A DNA stretch of 31,093 nt from Cochliopodium minus (taxonomy: Eukaryota; Discosea; Himatismenida; Cochliopodiidae): contig JAMYWO010000085.1 of assembly GCA_024220525.1 (NCBI GenBank), forward strand, positions 128,735 to 159,827, read 5' to 3'. This document shows positions 1-11,061 of the stretch, one piece after another. Each line of letters starts with the position of its first letter. The stretch's first letter is position 1. The position numbers and the translations under genes are program-made. Under the pieces are notes generated by a model. That model searched no databases, had not been told where the DNA came from, and was given only the letters and a program-made list of their open reading frames with translations.

Positions 1-54
1 AAATTTGATAAATTTGATAAATTTGATAAATTTGATAAATTTGATAAATTTGAT
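1..54. repeat. 9-bp tandem repeat at the left edge
   Basis: Six exact copies of aaatttgat run from the first base and then dissolve into aaataa-type sequence. The array lies in the intron that follows exon 4 of the methyltransferase gene. The same unit recurs at about 21226-21246, in an intron of the other methyltransferase fragment. Arrays of this kind commonly end assembly contigs. Confidence 0.9.
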
Positions 55-90
55 AAATAAAATAAATAAAATAAATATTAATATTTTTAC

Positions 91-1279
91 CCGAATAAAC
101 AAGATTTGTAAGAGTAGATACGAGGTTTGAGGGAGGGATTTTTGTTGATGTTTTCAATGACAGAGTCGTATCCCTTTGGATTTGATTCTGTGAAAATCAC
201 ATCTGCTCCCAAACTTGCCACAAACAAACATGTCAACCCCGCATTTCTCGTTCCCACTATTTTTTTTTTTTTTTTTTACAAAAACAAATAATTAAAAAAT
301 TTAATTATTTTCATCATTATCATAGTTATCATTCTTATTGTTATTATCATTCTTGTTATTCTTTTTATCATCGATTCATTTTTAATAATTTTTAATAATT
401 TTTAATAATTTTTAGATTTTATTTTTTAGATTGTATTTTTTTATTTTATATTTTTTATTTTATATTTTTTTATTTTGAAATTTTATTTTTATTTTTATTT
501 TTATTATTGTAATAATAAAAAAATAGAAAGAAATAACAAGAATTTTTTTTTTTTTTTAACAAATTTTATTAAAAATTTGAAAAGAAAAAAGAAAAACAAA
601 AGTACCTTGAAGATATTGATGATTGGACTTCATGGTGGAGGAAATAGCTTGAAGTTGCCAAAATTCTTTGGAATCTTTACTTATAATCATCTTTTTAAAT
701 TCTTTCAATCCACTCAATGAGTTGAAATCTATCCCCAACTGTGTTTCAAATTCCAACATCATTTTAACTTTTAAAATAATAAAAATGAAAAATTAAATAA
801 TACAAAAAAAAAAAAAAATAAAAAAATTAAAATAATCTTTTGGAGTTTCAATATGAATGATATGAACCAATTACCTTTATCAAATAAATCAGCAGTTTCT
901 TTATTAGATTTATCTGCACCTCTATTAACACCCTTTTCATATAAATTGGATAATTTGGAATAAAAATCTTTCATGTATTCCTGATCTTTTTGATTTTCTG
1001 TTTTCATACTAATTATTTCATTTGATAATTGATGCATTTTATTTGTTAAATCTCTTATATCTCCCACTGCCAATTTATTATCTCTTTGGAAATCAAATGT
1101 TTAAAATCATTGATTAAATAAAATTTTATATTTGGGAGGTATTTTTACCCTTGAGATGAAGATAATTTTTTTTCAAGCTTGGAAATTGTTTGTTGAGAAC
1201 TTCTGTTATTGACATACAGAATTATAATAATCAAAAACAAAACAACATAAGAAACAATCACTATTTCTTTCACTTTCAT
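91..1279 (-). CDS. Membrane-anchored FkbM-like methyltransferase, N-terminal part
   Basis: Four exons are visible: 1149-1279, 875-1083, 606-767 and 91-256, about 222 residues. Splice phases agree at every junction (donors GTAAAA, GTAATT, GTACTT, GTAAAA). The start is the ATG at 1279. Residues about 5-25 form one hydrophobic helix (KEIVIVSYVVLFLIIIILY), so the protein is probably a type II membrane protein. A Ser/Gln/Lys-rich and coiled-coil stem follows (about 25-115). Exon 4 has a class I SAM-binding core: VGTRNAGLTCLFVASLGADV, then FTESNPKGYDSVIENI, which resembles motif I and the acidic strand of FkbM/METTL24-type enzymes. The gene leaves the window in phase 2 at the donor at 89-90. The missing C-terminal half is probably the fragment at 20342-21389. 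Substrate unknown. The methyltransferase fold is moderately sure; the FkbM assignment rests partly on that second fragment. Confidence 0.7.
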
Positions 1280-1666
1280 TTTTTTATTTCTCAATTTTTT
1301 ATTTTTTTTCTAAATTTTCTCATTTTTTATCCTTTTGTTTGTTTTATAAATTATGATACACGTTTTCAAAATGAGAACCTATCATTCAAATAGAATTTAA
1401 ATTATAATTCTTACTCAATGATTTAAACTGCTAAATTAATAAAACAAACAAATGGAATTCAAATAAAAAAGATTTCAAAATTTGAAAATTTAAAACTTGA
1501 GGGAAATCTTACATCATTTCTTTTACTTTTGGAAAAATTCATTTGAATTTGTTTAAAGAGAAAAGAAAATTCTTTTCAATTTTCAAAAAAATAGATAAAA
1601 AAAAAATAAAAAAATTGAAATAGAATTTTTGTTTGGAAATCAAAATCCTTCCTGAATTGGTCTGAT
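1280..1666. promoter_or_regulatory. Divergent intergenic region
   Basis: This 387-bp A/T-rich gap separates the methyltransferase start (minus) from the oxidase start (plus), so both promoters must lie here. I see poly-T runs but no distinct motif and no exon. Confidence 0.5.
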
Positions 1667-4600
1667 ATGGAAAGATTGAATTATTGTACTTTCTTAAATG
1701 ATAATATAACAACCTATATAGTTTCAAGTATTGCAATAATTTTGCTATCAATGTGTTTTATACATCTTTCAATCACATTGATAAAGAAATTGAGATCTGA
1801 TAGAACAATTCTTCTTCTTCTTTTGATAATTTCTTTAATGCTATTGGTGATAGGTGTCATCATAGGCAACAGTTTAAAGGTATGTCACATTGATAAAATA
1901 ATAATTATTTTAAATTTTATTTTTAATTATATTCCCACCATTTAATCCCGCAATATCTCAGATAATTTATGCGATAAGAAGTAAAAGATTTTTCAAAGTA
2001 CCATTCCTATTGTATGCATTGGAATTGTTTTATGGAGTATTTGGATCTTCTCTTCTAATTTATTATTTGTTTTCTACCATGTCAAGAAAAGCATTTGGAA
2101 AGTACTCAAGAAGAACACTTCAAGTGTTTTTGTCAATTATAAACGCTATTTTAAATCTTGCCTTTCTCTTCATCTTTTTTCTTCCTGAAAATCCAACCCT
2201 TTCTTATCTCATTTTGGGAGTCTATGAACTTTTCAATTCTATCATCTGGCTTTGGGTATTATTTTTTTTTTTTTGATACTTTATTATTTTTATGTAAAAA
2301 ATAAATACAATAAATACAATAAATACAATAAATACAATAAATAATAAAAAATAAATAAATGTAAAACAAATATAATATAAAACAAATACGATATATTTAT
2401 AAAAGAATAAATACAATATAATAATAATAGAATAAGATTAATAATAAAGATCATATTATAACAAATATTTTGAATTCATTTGAAAAATGAAAAAGAATGT
2501 AACCTTTTTTTTTGAAAAGATTTTTCTAGTATTGCGTAAAAAATGCATAAAGAGAAGAGTGAAAGAAGTGAGAGCATCAATGATAGCAATGCTGAGTTTT
2601 TTGAGATTTTTGGTGGCATCTATTTACTCTTTTTCAAATTCTTTTGAAATTTATGTAAAGTCTGTCTCGAATGTTGATGATTTTCTTTATTTACTTTTAA
2701 CTGTTCTCACTTTTGTTGTTCCCAGTATAATTTTTCAAAATTCTTTTTTTAATATTTGATACTCAAAAAAAAAATTTTTATTAATTACTTATTAATTTAA
2801 ATATTATATTCATTAATTACATATTAATTTAAATATTATATTTATTAATTACTTATTATATTCATTAATTACTTATTAATTTAAATATTATATTCATTTC
2901 TTATTTAAATAATATATTTTACGAATTAATCATTGAAATAATATATATCTAATTTATTATTTTATTAATTTTAAATTTTAAATTTTATTTTCCAAAAATT
3001 TTGATTTTTTGATTTTTTATTTTAGTATTTTGTGTTTCTTTGTATTTCCGAGTTCATACAAATAGAAAAGAAAATGGAATTGTTGAACAAAAAGGTACTT
3101 TATCAAATTTTGTTATAATTTTTAAAGTTTTTAAAAAATGAAAAAAAAAAGGGGTATGGGGAAGAACAGAACTTTCACTTGCATTGTTTTTTTTCATATT
3201 TTTATGTATATTTTTTTGGGGAGCACATGCATTTTGTTATAACCCTCTTGTTCAGTTTTTCATGTTTGGTTCTCTTTTGGCTAAAGGTTCTGCTGCTGTT
3301 ATAAAGTATTCTTTTTTTATTTTTATTTAACACTTTCTATTCTCTTTTTACTTTTATTTTAACTTTTATTTTTATTTTTATTTCAACTTTTATTTCAACT
3401 TTTATTTTATTATTTTTTTAATTAAACTTTATTATTTTTTATTTCAACTTTTATTTATTATTTTTTTAATTAAACTTTGAATTTTTATTTATTTTTTATT
3501 GTTATTTTATATGATTTATGTTTATTTTAAAAAATGTATTTTTGGAAGTGTTATTGAATTTCTTTTTAAAAATATAGATTAGCATCTGTTTTCATATTCG
3601 TGCCATACTTTAGATACATTGTGACTGTTTTGCATCGTACTGCCATTGGAGGTATTTCTTACTTTTTTTATTAATATTTTTATATTCTTATTTTTCTAAT
3701 TTAAATATTTTTATATTCTTATTTTTCTAATTTAAATATATTTTTAATTTGAATATATTTTTATAATTTAATTGAAAAATATGTGAATAATTAAATTTTA
3801 ATTTAATTTTTTTTTTTTAAAAAAATAATTGAAAATAAAGCATATGTACCATTGGGAAATCCACTATATTTCCACATATTTTTTTATATGGTAGTGTTAG
3901 TGGCAAGTATTATACACGTAGGAGGGTGGATATGGAACATCATTCTTTTAAGCCAAAATTCAAATTTACCCCTTTCCTTCTCCAAACTCATCTTTCCTTC
4001 TCTTACTGGTATCCTTCCTCCTTTTCTTTTTATTTTTTAATTATTAATTATAAACTCTATACAAATTGTTTAATTTTATTTTTTTATTTTTTTTTATTTT
4101 TTTTTTTAATTTTTTTTTTATTTTCATTTTCATTTTTTTTTTTTTTTGTTTAATTAAATTTTATAAATTTTTTTACGTTTATTTTAAAAATGTTAAAAGG
4201 GGTGGTATTATTGATAACATTGGTGGCACTTCCATACATAGGGCGTAAAAAAAATCCAAGTGATGGAAAGAAAGCATGGAAATATGAAACTTTTAAATTT
4301 CTTCATTTATTCTTTGCTTTTCTTTTTTTACTCATGTTGTTTTTCCATGGCTTCAAAGAAATTTCTGGTACAAAAAAATAAATGAAGAAATTTCATCAAA
4401 TTAAAACATTCAAAATAAATAATAATAATAAATAATAAATAAAAAATAAATATTAAATAATAAATAATAAATAATAAATATATAATAAATATTAAATAAT
4501 AAATAATAAATAATAAATAATAAATAAATAATAAATAATACAATGAACAGAAATATCAAATAAAAAAAAAAATATTAAACAAATAAAATAAATATCAAAC

Positions 4601-5650
4601 AAATAAAAAATAGGAAAAGGAAGTTGGAGTGCATGGGTACCAGTGGTGTTTGTAATGGGAGTGTTTGTGTATGAATTTATTTTTTGGTTTTTCAGAAAAA
4701 GTAATGTTACCAAATACGAGTACAGAGCAATGGGAAAATTTTATGAAATCACTCTTGAATATCAACCCAGTAAAAAAAAAAAATAATTTTAAAATAATTT
4801 TATAAATTAAATTTAATTTTAAAATAATTTTATAAACTAATTTTAATTAATAAATCTATAATAATTTTTTTTTTTTTAATAATTTTATAAACTAATTTTA
4901 ATTAAAATTGAATTTAATAATTTACTTTTTAATTTAAATATAATTATTTCCTTTTTTTAAATTTAATTATATTATCATTTTTATGAATTTATTATTTTGC
5001 TTTTTTTTAATTTAATTTTATCATCATTTATTATTTTGCTTTTTTTTTTTAAATTAAATATAGGTGGTTGGTAATTATTTTTAAAATTATTTTTTAAATT
5101 TTATTGTGTCGAAAAATTAACAAATAAATAAAAAAAAGGACGAAACCATACCCACCAGAGTATGTACATTTATACTGCTCCTCAATTTCTTATTTTCAAT
5201 GGCATCCTTTCACTGTAAAGTCTTGTTCAAGAAACAAAAAAACAAAAGTCACCCAAATCAAAATACAAATCGAAAACAAGGGTTTTTTTTCTTAAAATTA
5301 TTCTTTATAATAAAAAATAAGGAAAAAATACTTTAAAATTATTGAAAAAATTACTTTTTTAAAATTATTGAAAAAATTACTTTATATTAAAGAAAAAAAA
5401 TACTTTATTTTAAAGAAGAAAATACTTTTATAATTATTGAAAAAATTACTTTATTTAAAATTGATAAATATTAAAAATAAGGAAATGTATTTAAATTGCT
5501 TTTTTTTTAATAAAAATAAATTTTATATTAGGAAACCATGAGTGGACACATCATTTGTCATTTCTTTTGAAACATAATAAAGAGTTTACACTTAGAGTTC
5601 TACCTGCAATAGGTACCATTGGAAGTGAAGCTTTGCGTGTTTTAGACAAG
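1667..5650 (+). CDS. Multi-pass protein with a ferric reductase/NADPH oxidase core
   Basis: Exons: 1667-1879, 1962-2255, 2520-2724, 3026-3094, 3152-3305, 3578-3651, 3841-4008, 4200-4367, 4620-4769 (or from 4614), 5064-5070, 5139-5281, 5532-5650; about 588 residues, all phases consistent. Residues 1-250 carry about seven hydrophobic helices. Residues about 265-495 are the six-helix ferric-reductase domain, with paired haem histidines 14 apart in helix 3 (FHIFFYMVVLVASIIH, near 348 and 362) and helix 5 (LHLFFAFLFLLMLFFH, near 428 and 442), and VPYFRY, as in NOX. The FAD domain follows, with the FQWHPFTVKS signature. This family passes electrons from NADPH through FAD and two haems across a membrane, to oxygen or Fe(III). 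The NADPH-binding lobe is not seen: the last exon ends at LRVLDK, and repeats plus an assembly n follow. Without splicing at 5650 seven codons and a stop follow. No EF-hand is visible. The choice between oxidase and ferric reductase stays open. Confidence 0.82.
5064..5070 (+). other. 7-nt microexon of the oxidase gene
   Basis: The sequence tatag|GTGGTTG|gtaatt sits between exons whose phases do not otherwise match: the upstream exon ends in phase 1 at 4769, and the downstream exon must begin with one base at 5139. Adding these 7 nt restores frame and gives QPSGWTKPYPPEY. That fits the start of the FAD-binding strand in NOX and ferric reductases. Without it the frame runs into a stop inside the FAD domain. 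Confidence 0.75.
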
Positions 5651-5690
5651 GTCTTTTTTTTAAATAAAAAATAAGTTTACGTACAATCAT

Positions 5691-5890
5691 TTATTACATT
5701 ATTTTAATTAATTTACAATCATTTATTCCATTATAATTAATTTGAAATCATATTATAATTTATTTTATTTATTAATTTATTACATTATTTTAATTAATTT
5801 ACAATCATTTATTCCATTATAATTAATTTGAAATTATATTATAATTTATTACATTATTTTAATTAATTTACAATCATTTATTCCATTATC
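5691..5890. repeat. Tandem repeat of about 70-85 bp, 2.5 copies
   Basis: Three successive copies of a unit starting ttacattattttaattaat and continuing through acaatcatttattccattat lie between the last visible oxidase exon and the n at 5973. The copies differ by a 16-bp insertion and a few substitutions. They fall in a presumed intron or in sequence beyond the gene. Confidence 0.8.
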
Positions 5891-5904
5891 ATCGAAGTTT
5901 ATAA

Positions 5905-8626
5905 TTATGGAAGAGATTTAAATTGATATATTTCTACTTTAATCAAATTTTTATTTAAATTTTGAACTGATANTATGCAATCTCCGTTAAATAATTGATC
6001 AACTAATTCATACTTTGCGATTGTATTGATGAACAAGTTGTAGTAATCATTTATTTCTTCGGGCATTTTCTCATTTTCGGAGAGATAATTTTCTTGGCGG
6101 AAAACTTTGATGGAGTTTGTAAAAGAATTTTGGTGTAATGTTGATAACTTTGATGATGAAACTGGTATTGTTACTTCTTTCATCCCATTTTCGTAAGCTT
6201 CAACAGAGAGCTTAACTAATAAAAATTTAAATTTTTATCTTTTTATTTTTATTTTTTTTAATATTTTATTTTTAATTTTTAATTTTTTTTATATTTTATT
6301 TTAATTTTTTTTATTAATTTTAATTTTAAAATTCTTTTTAATTTTATTTAATTTTTTCTATTTTATTTTTATTTTAAAATTAAACATTTTTAATTTTTAA
6401 TTTCTTTTTAAAATTTTATTTATTTTTAGTTTTATTTTAAAAATTTTTTATAAAAATTTATTTAATTTTTTACTTGCTTTTTCTGCTGACATTCTAAGAA
6501 GCATTTGATTTTGGGTAGGAAGTTGAGAAAGATCATTCAAAATACCAGACTGGAGAGAAATGGAACTGGCATATTTCTCTGCCAAACTTGCGATCACTTC
6601 TCCATTCACCACCTTACCTTTTTTAAAATAATAAATTTAATAAAAAAATATCAAAAAAAAATAAAAATGATTTAAAAATAAAAAAAAATTATCAATAATA
6701 AAAATGATTAAAAAATAAAAATCAAAATAATAAAAATAAAAATAAAAATAAAAATAAAAATAAAAATAAAAATGAAAAATTATCAATAACAAAAATGATT
6801 TAAAAATAATAAAAATAAAAATAAAAATGAAATATTGACCATTTAAATAAAAAGGTTTTGCGACAGCATCAAATATCTTTCTTTCCAAAACCAAGTACTC
6901 TTCTACAAAGTTGGGATTCAAACTTTGCCAACTCAACTCTTCCACTTTGGACAACAAATTATCATCCACAGCTAAAAAAAAAAATTTTAATGAATAAAAT
7001 AAAAATGATAAAAAAATAAATAAAATAATGAATAAAAAAATAATAATAAAAACAATAAAATAATAAATAGTAATGATCAAAATTATAAAATAATAAAAAC
7101 CAAAAAAATTAAAAATAAAAATGACAAAATAATAAAAAAATAAAAAAAATGAGAAAATAAAAAAAAAATTTATAAAAATAATAAAAATAAAAAAAATAAA
7201 AAAAAGAAATTTTATAAAAATAAAAATGAAGATAATGAATAAATAATAAAAATGACAAAAAAAAATAAAAAAAAATATTTATTTTTTACGTTTGGGAATA
7301 GGAAAACAATCATAATCAGAAAAACATTTTGTGAGAGAATTTTTGGCGGGAGATTCCAACATGTTCCACATTTCTTGCTTGGGAGGCATTTTAAACAATA
7401 ACTGATGATCTCTTATGAGCCACAAAAACAAGGGTAGAGATGTTTCACGTGTGTTTCCTCCTCCCCCTGCTTTCAGTTGTTCTGCCACTTTTAGAATCAC
7501 TCCCAACCTTTCTATGCTGCTACTTTCTATGCTTCCTTTTGTTTGGTAAATGAAATATTGTGATATCAATATCGTCATTGCTGAGAGAACCCAATCTATA
7601 TTTTTTGTAAAAAAAGAAAATGAAAGTAAAACAAATTTAATTTATTTTTAAATAATAAAAAAAAAATGAGATCATCAAAAATAAATATTAATTTTTTTAA
7701 TACAATAAAAATAATAAAAAATATAAAAAAAAAACAAAAATAAATTTAAGAAAAGATTTAATTTTTTACCATATGCTTGAGGTATTGAAGGAGAGTCTTT
7801 TTCAAAAAATAAATTTTTAAAATTAATAAATTTAACTTTTTTTTTTAAAAAATTACCTAGTCCTTCAGTATCCATAAGTAAAATTGTGATTTCTGGGTTT
7901 CTAAATTGAAAAATATTTAAAATAATTTAAAATAATTTAAAATAGATTTAAATTGCGTTACCTTGGATGTTTTCTAGAAATATTTTTATTTTTAAATTTT
8001 TACTTTTTTGTTTCAAGGTTTTTAAAAAAAACCTTTTCCAAATCCATAATCCTGCTGTCTAAATTTTTGGTTTTTATATTGATTAATCATTAATTCTATT
8101 AATTAATTAATACGATAATTAGATTACTTGAGCAGAATAAGTATGTCCCTTTTCAATGATTTTATTATTAAAGAGAAATTTCACATAATAGTTAAATTTA
8201 TACCAATCCAAATCCTGTTGTTCTTCTTGAATGCAAGAAATTCATAATCTATTAGAATTTGTGAGATTAATTCTTGCAATATAGTTAATTTTTTTTTTAC
8301 CGTTGATTTCCCACCCCTTTTTTATTCATAATAATATTTTAACATAATTATATAACTGAAATAATACCTTTGTGATCCAACAATTGAGATGAGGTTCACT
8401 TTATTCAACAAAATAATTATTATGTTATTTATTATGTAGATTATGTTCAATTTATACCTGGTCCTTTTATTTTGCTCAATGCTTGCAATCTAATTTGTAT
8501 TTTATATATATGAACGGTTAAAATTATCAAAATTTACCCTTCAGGTAATATTTCCAAAGAATTTCTACTTTCATTTGGTTTCAATAATTGGATCGGTCTT
8601 TCCATAAAATCATCTTCATTTTCCAT
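5905..8626 (-). CDS. Guanylate-binding-protein (GBP) family large GTPase
   Basis: Fourteen exons: 8538-8626, 8458-8489, 8368-8398, 8301-8316, 8204-8248, 8128-8148, 8033-8058, 7962-7973, 7857-7900, 7770-7796, 7290-7595, 6840-6971, 6474-6617, 5905-6215; 411 residues if the frame is read through the n at 5973. G1 is GSQRGGKS (residues 48-55). The switch-1 region is TAGLWIW, like TKGIWMW of GBPs. G3 is MDTEGLG (near 100). The GBP-type fourth motif is LWLIRDHQ (R176-D177). FPIPK matches the end of the G domain, and the helical domain follows (VVNGEVIASL, AYENGMKEV). GBPs hydrolyse GTP and assemble on membranes, often in defence or trafficking. At 411 residues it is shorter than animal GBPs (about 590). 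The last 23 codons lie beyond the n and may not belong, so the true C-terminus is uncertain. The start ATG at 8626 follows an A-rich leader. Confidence 0.88.
5973..5973. other. Assembly gap (n), boundary of blocks 1 and 2
   Basis: A single undetermined base lies inside the last GBP exon. The 77 bases immediately after it (5974-6050) recur exactly at the end of the window (31017-31093), while the bases before it differ. It is best read as a contig junction, not one unread base. Confidence 0.8.
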
Positions 8627-9205
8627 TTTCAATTTTTTTTTATTTTCAGTTAGATTTCCCAAATGACAAAAACTAACTTTCTAAAAAGATTGCTTCAAAT
8701 GAAATATTAACAAATGAAATATTTCAAAAGAATTTTTTTTTGTTTACATCTTTTAAATATTTTAATTTAATCTTTTTTTTATCAAAATTTCCTCAATGAT
8801 TAATTCAATGAATTATTCATTTTTCCCATCTTCCACATTGTTTTATTCGAATTCGAATCTAAGAACGTCATAAAAAAAGTATTCAATTAATGAATCCATC
8901 ATTTTAGAAAAGATCTTTCTTTGGTAACAATCTTGTATGATTATTTGAGAAAAAGAAATTGACTTGGGAATAATTTCTTCAAAATTAATGACATTTTAAT
9001 ATTTTATTTTAAATTATGAATTTTAAATAAATTAAAATGTCAAAATTAAATTTGAATAAAAAAAATAATATTTCAGTTTTGTGAAATGTCTAGAGTTTTG
9101 TGGACTAAATTATTAGTTGTTAAAAAAAATTTAAAAAAAAAATTTTCATTGTGAGGTTAATATTTGTTGTTCTGAATTATAAATAATTAAAAAAAAAAGA
9201 AAGAT
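8627..9205. promoter_or_regulatory. Divergent intergenic region between GBP and PSMA2
   Basis: This 579-bp gap lies between two divergently transcribed genes. No exon was recognised. It holds a perfect 14-bp palindrome at 8845-8858 (ATTCGAATTCGAAT), which stands out because C/G-containing motifs are rare here. Confidence 0.5.
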
Positions 9206-10170
9206 ATGGCAGATAGATATAGTTTCAGTTTAACCACATTTTCACCAACAGGAAAACTTGTTCAAATAGAATATGCTTTAAAAGCTGGTAATAAAATATT
9301 TTAACATATTTCAAACTATCCCAATAAAATATATTTGAGTTTTTGGCATTTCAACTATCACCTTTTGAATATAAATAATCTCTTCAAAAATTGTAGTATC
9401 AAGTGGATCTACATCTGTTGGTATTAAAGCCAAAGATGGTGTAGTAATTGTTACAGAAAAAAAGCTTCCATTGTTAATGGATACAAAATCAATCAACAAA
9501 ATTGCACAAATAACAGATAATATTGGATTAGTTTATAGTGGTATGGGACCAGATAGTAGAGTATTAATAAAGAAAGGAAGAAAAATTGCACAAGGTAAAA
9601 AATATTTTGAAACTGAAATCTGCCCAAAGATTATTATTATTTGCTTCATCCTCATAATATTTTACAAATCTTTAATCTTTTTTGATATATCATCTCTTGC
9701 CAACAAAATATAATGAAATTAAAATTTATTTACAATCTTTTTTTTTTGGAATAGAATATTTCAGAAAATATCTTGATCCAATTCCAGTCAAAGAGATGGT
9801 AAAAGAATTGGCAAATATTATGCAAGAATTCACACAAAAAGGAGGAGTGAGACCATTTGGGGTCTCCGTATTGGTAAGTGGAGTCGATGAAAGAGGACCA
9901 CAACTCTATCAAGTTGATCCATCTGGAAGTTATTTCGGATGGAAGGCTTCTGCAATCGGTAAAAATGGACCAAATGCTCGTACCTTTTTGGAAAAGAGAT
10001 ATAATAAGGAGATGGAATTGGAAGATGCCATTCATATGTCTATTTTGACCTTGAAAGAAGGTTTTGATGGGGAGATTACTGATCAAAATATTGAAGTTGG
10101 AATCATCAATAATAAGACCAATAAATTTACTATCCTCACCCCTTCTCAAATCAAAGATTATTTGGATTAA
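9206..10170 (+). CDS. PSMA2: 20S proteasome subunit alpha-2
   Basis: Three exons (9206-9287, 9397-9594, 9755-10170) encode 231 residues; human PSMA2 has 234. The N-terminus [14 protein letters not shown], then [13 protein letters not shown], is the alpha-subunit signature whose helix gates the 20S core. Further family-specific blocks are [74 protein letters not shown] and the ending [10 protein letters not shown]. Alpha subunits are structural: they form the outer ring, bind regulators and have no catalytic threonine. Intron donors are GTAATA and GTAAAA and the acceptor tracts are T-rich. Identification is very secure. Confidence 0.97.
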
Positions 10171-10629
10171 AAAACTTTGGAAAACAAAAGAAATTTTTTT
10201 CAATTAAAATATCTTTGATAATTATTCAAATTTAAAGTAAAATTAAATACCAAATCAGATAGAAACAATGAAGGAACAACATCCAAAAGTTCTCTTTCAC
10301 TTTTCTAGATTGAAACTCTTTTTGACATAAACTATCAAGAAATTCTGAAACAAACCTCTTCTTTCCACCAAACTTAAAAATTAATTAAAAATTTTAAAAA
10401 TAAATTGATTCAATTTGCTTTCAAATAGTGATATATCTACCGCAAATGAAAAAAAAAATTTTCATTAAAAGATAAATTAATATCAAATGATGACTCAAAA
10501 TATTTTGCTTAAAATAAGAAAAAAAATAGATTATAATTGCAGAGTAAAAATTTTTTTATTTTGTTTGTTTTTTTTTGGTTTTATAAAATTTGTGCAATCT
10601 TTTTTTTTATAAATTTCTTCTTCTCTCAT
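10171..10629. other. Convergent gap with possible small minus-strand exons
   Basis: Between the PSMA2 stop and the coactosin stop, the minus strand has two stretches that look like exons. One runs from about 10517 to 10441 (AKYFESSFDINLSFNENFFF) and ends at a GTAGAT donor. A second starts at an AATTTTTAAG acceptor near 10374. Joined in phase they give LVERRGLFQNFLIVYVKKS and a TGA stop. A different frame of the second stretch is also open (FGGKKRFVSEFLDSL). I found no start codon in frame and no family, so this stays a candidate only. Confidence 0.25.
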
Positions 10630-11061
10630 TTAATCAATGATTTTGGATCCACTTCCTGGGTTAGTTCTTTCAATTAAAAGTTGGTTGGATAAGAGATCCT
10701 TGTTTTTAATTTCAATTTTGGAATGGACAGGTTTGAATTTTTCTTCTACTGCACCAAGATTTTCAAGATATTTGCCTCTTTTAAGGATAGGAGTATCAGG
10801 TCCAGAATAATAAAAGAAAATATCTCTTTGAGCAGAAATATCAGTATGTTGCATAGAGGTCTTATCAATTTCAAAGCGAATCATACCATATTGATAAGTT
10901 GAAGTATTCAAATGTTGTTTCAAAGAATTTGCTCCTCCATTACCATGAGCAACATAAGTAAGATTTGTGGTAGAATTTGGGGTATATCCAATTAAAACCC
11001 ATTCTCCAGATTGGGTTGGGAAATGTTGGTGAACTTGATTCCAATTAGCAAAAGTAGTCAT
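10630..11061 (-). CDS. Coactosin-like actin-binding protein (ADF-H domain)
   Basis: An intronless 143-residue protein that fills one ADF-homology domain, the usual coactosin size. Visible features are GEWVLIGYTPNSTTNLTYVA, then GGANSLKQHL, the central strand and helix YQYGMIRFEID, RDIFFYYSGPDTPILKRGKY and a polar C-terminal tail ending GSGSKIID. Coactosins bind F-actin and counter capping of filament ends; unlike cofilin they do not sever. The start is the ATG at 11061, preceded by an A/T-rich leader, with no upstream in-frame ATG close by. It is a tandem neighbour of MSH6 on the same strand. Other ADF-H proteins such as GMF or twinfilin are less likely given the single domain and the Gly-rich GNGGANSLK segment. 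Confidence 0.85.
   Translation of the reverse strand: MTTFANWNQVHQHFPTQSGEWVLIGYTPNSTTNLTYVAHGNGGANSLKQHLNTSTYQYGMIRFEIDKTSMQHTDISAQRDIFFYYSGPDTPILKRGKYLENLGAVEEKFKPVHSKIEIKNKDLLSNQLLIERTNPGSGSKIID

Noticed and set aside
5892-5972. Further oxidase exon before the n
   Set aside because: An AAG acceptor near 5895 opens a frame that stops after seven codons (FIIMEEI) and has no NADPH-binding motif.
6637-7080. 147-codon minus-strand ORF with Phe/Ile/Tyr-rich ends resembling a membrane protein
   Set aside because: Only 6840-6971 is coding (GBP exon 12). The hydrophobic ends are translated A/T-rich introns.
10630-11061. Cofilin as the identity of the ADF-H gene
   Set aside because: The GNGGANSLK segment and overall spacing fit coactosin better, and no cofilin-type N-terminal Ser-Gly phosphosite is present.
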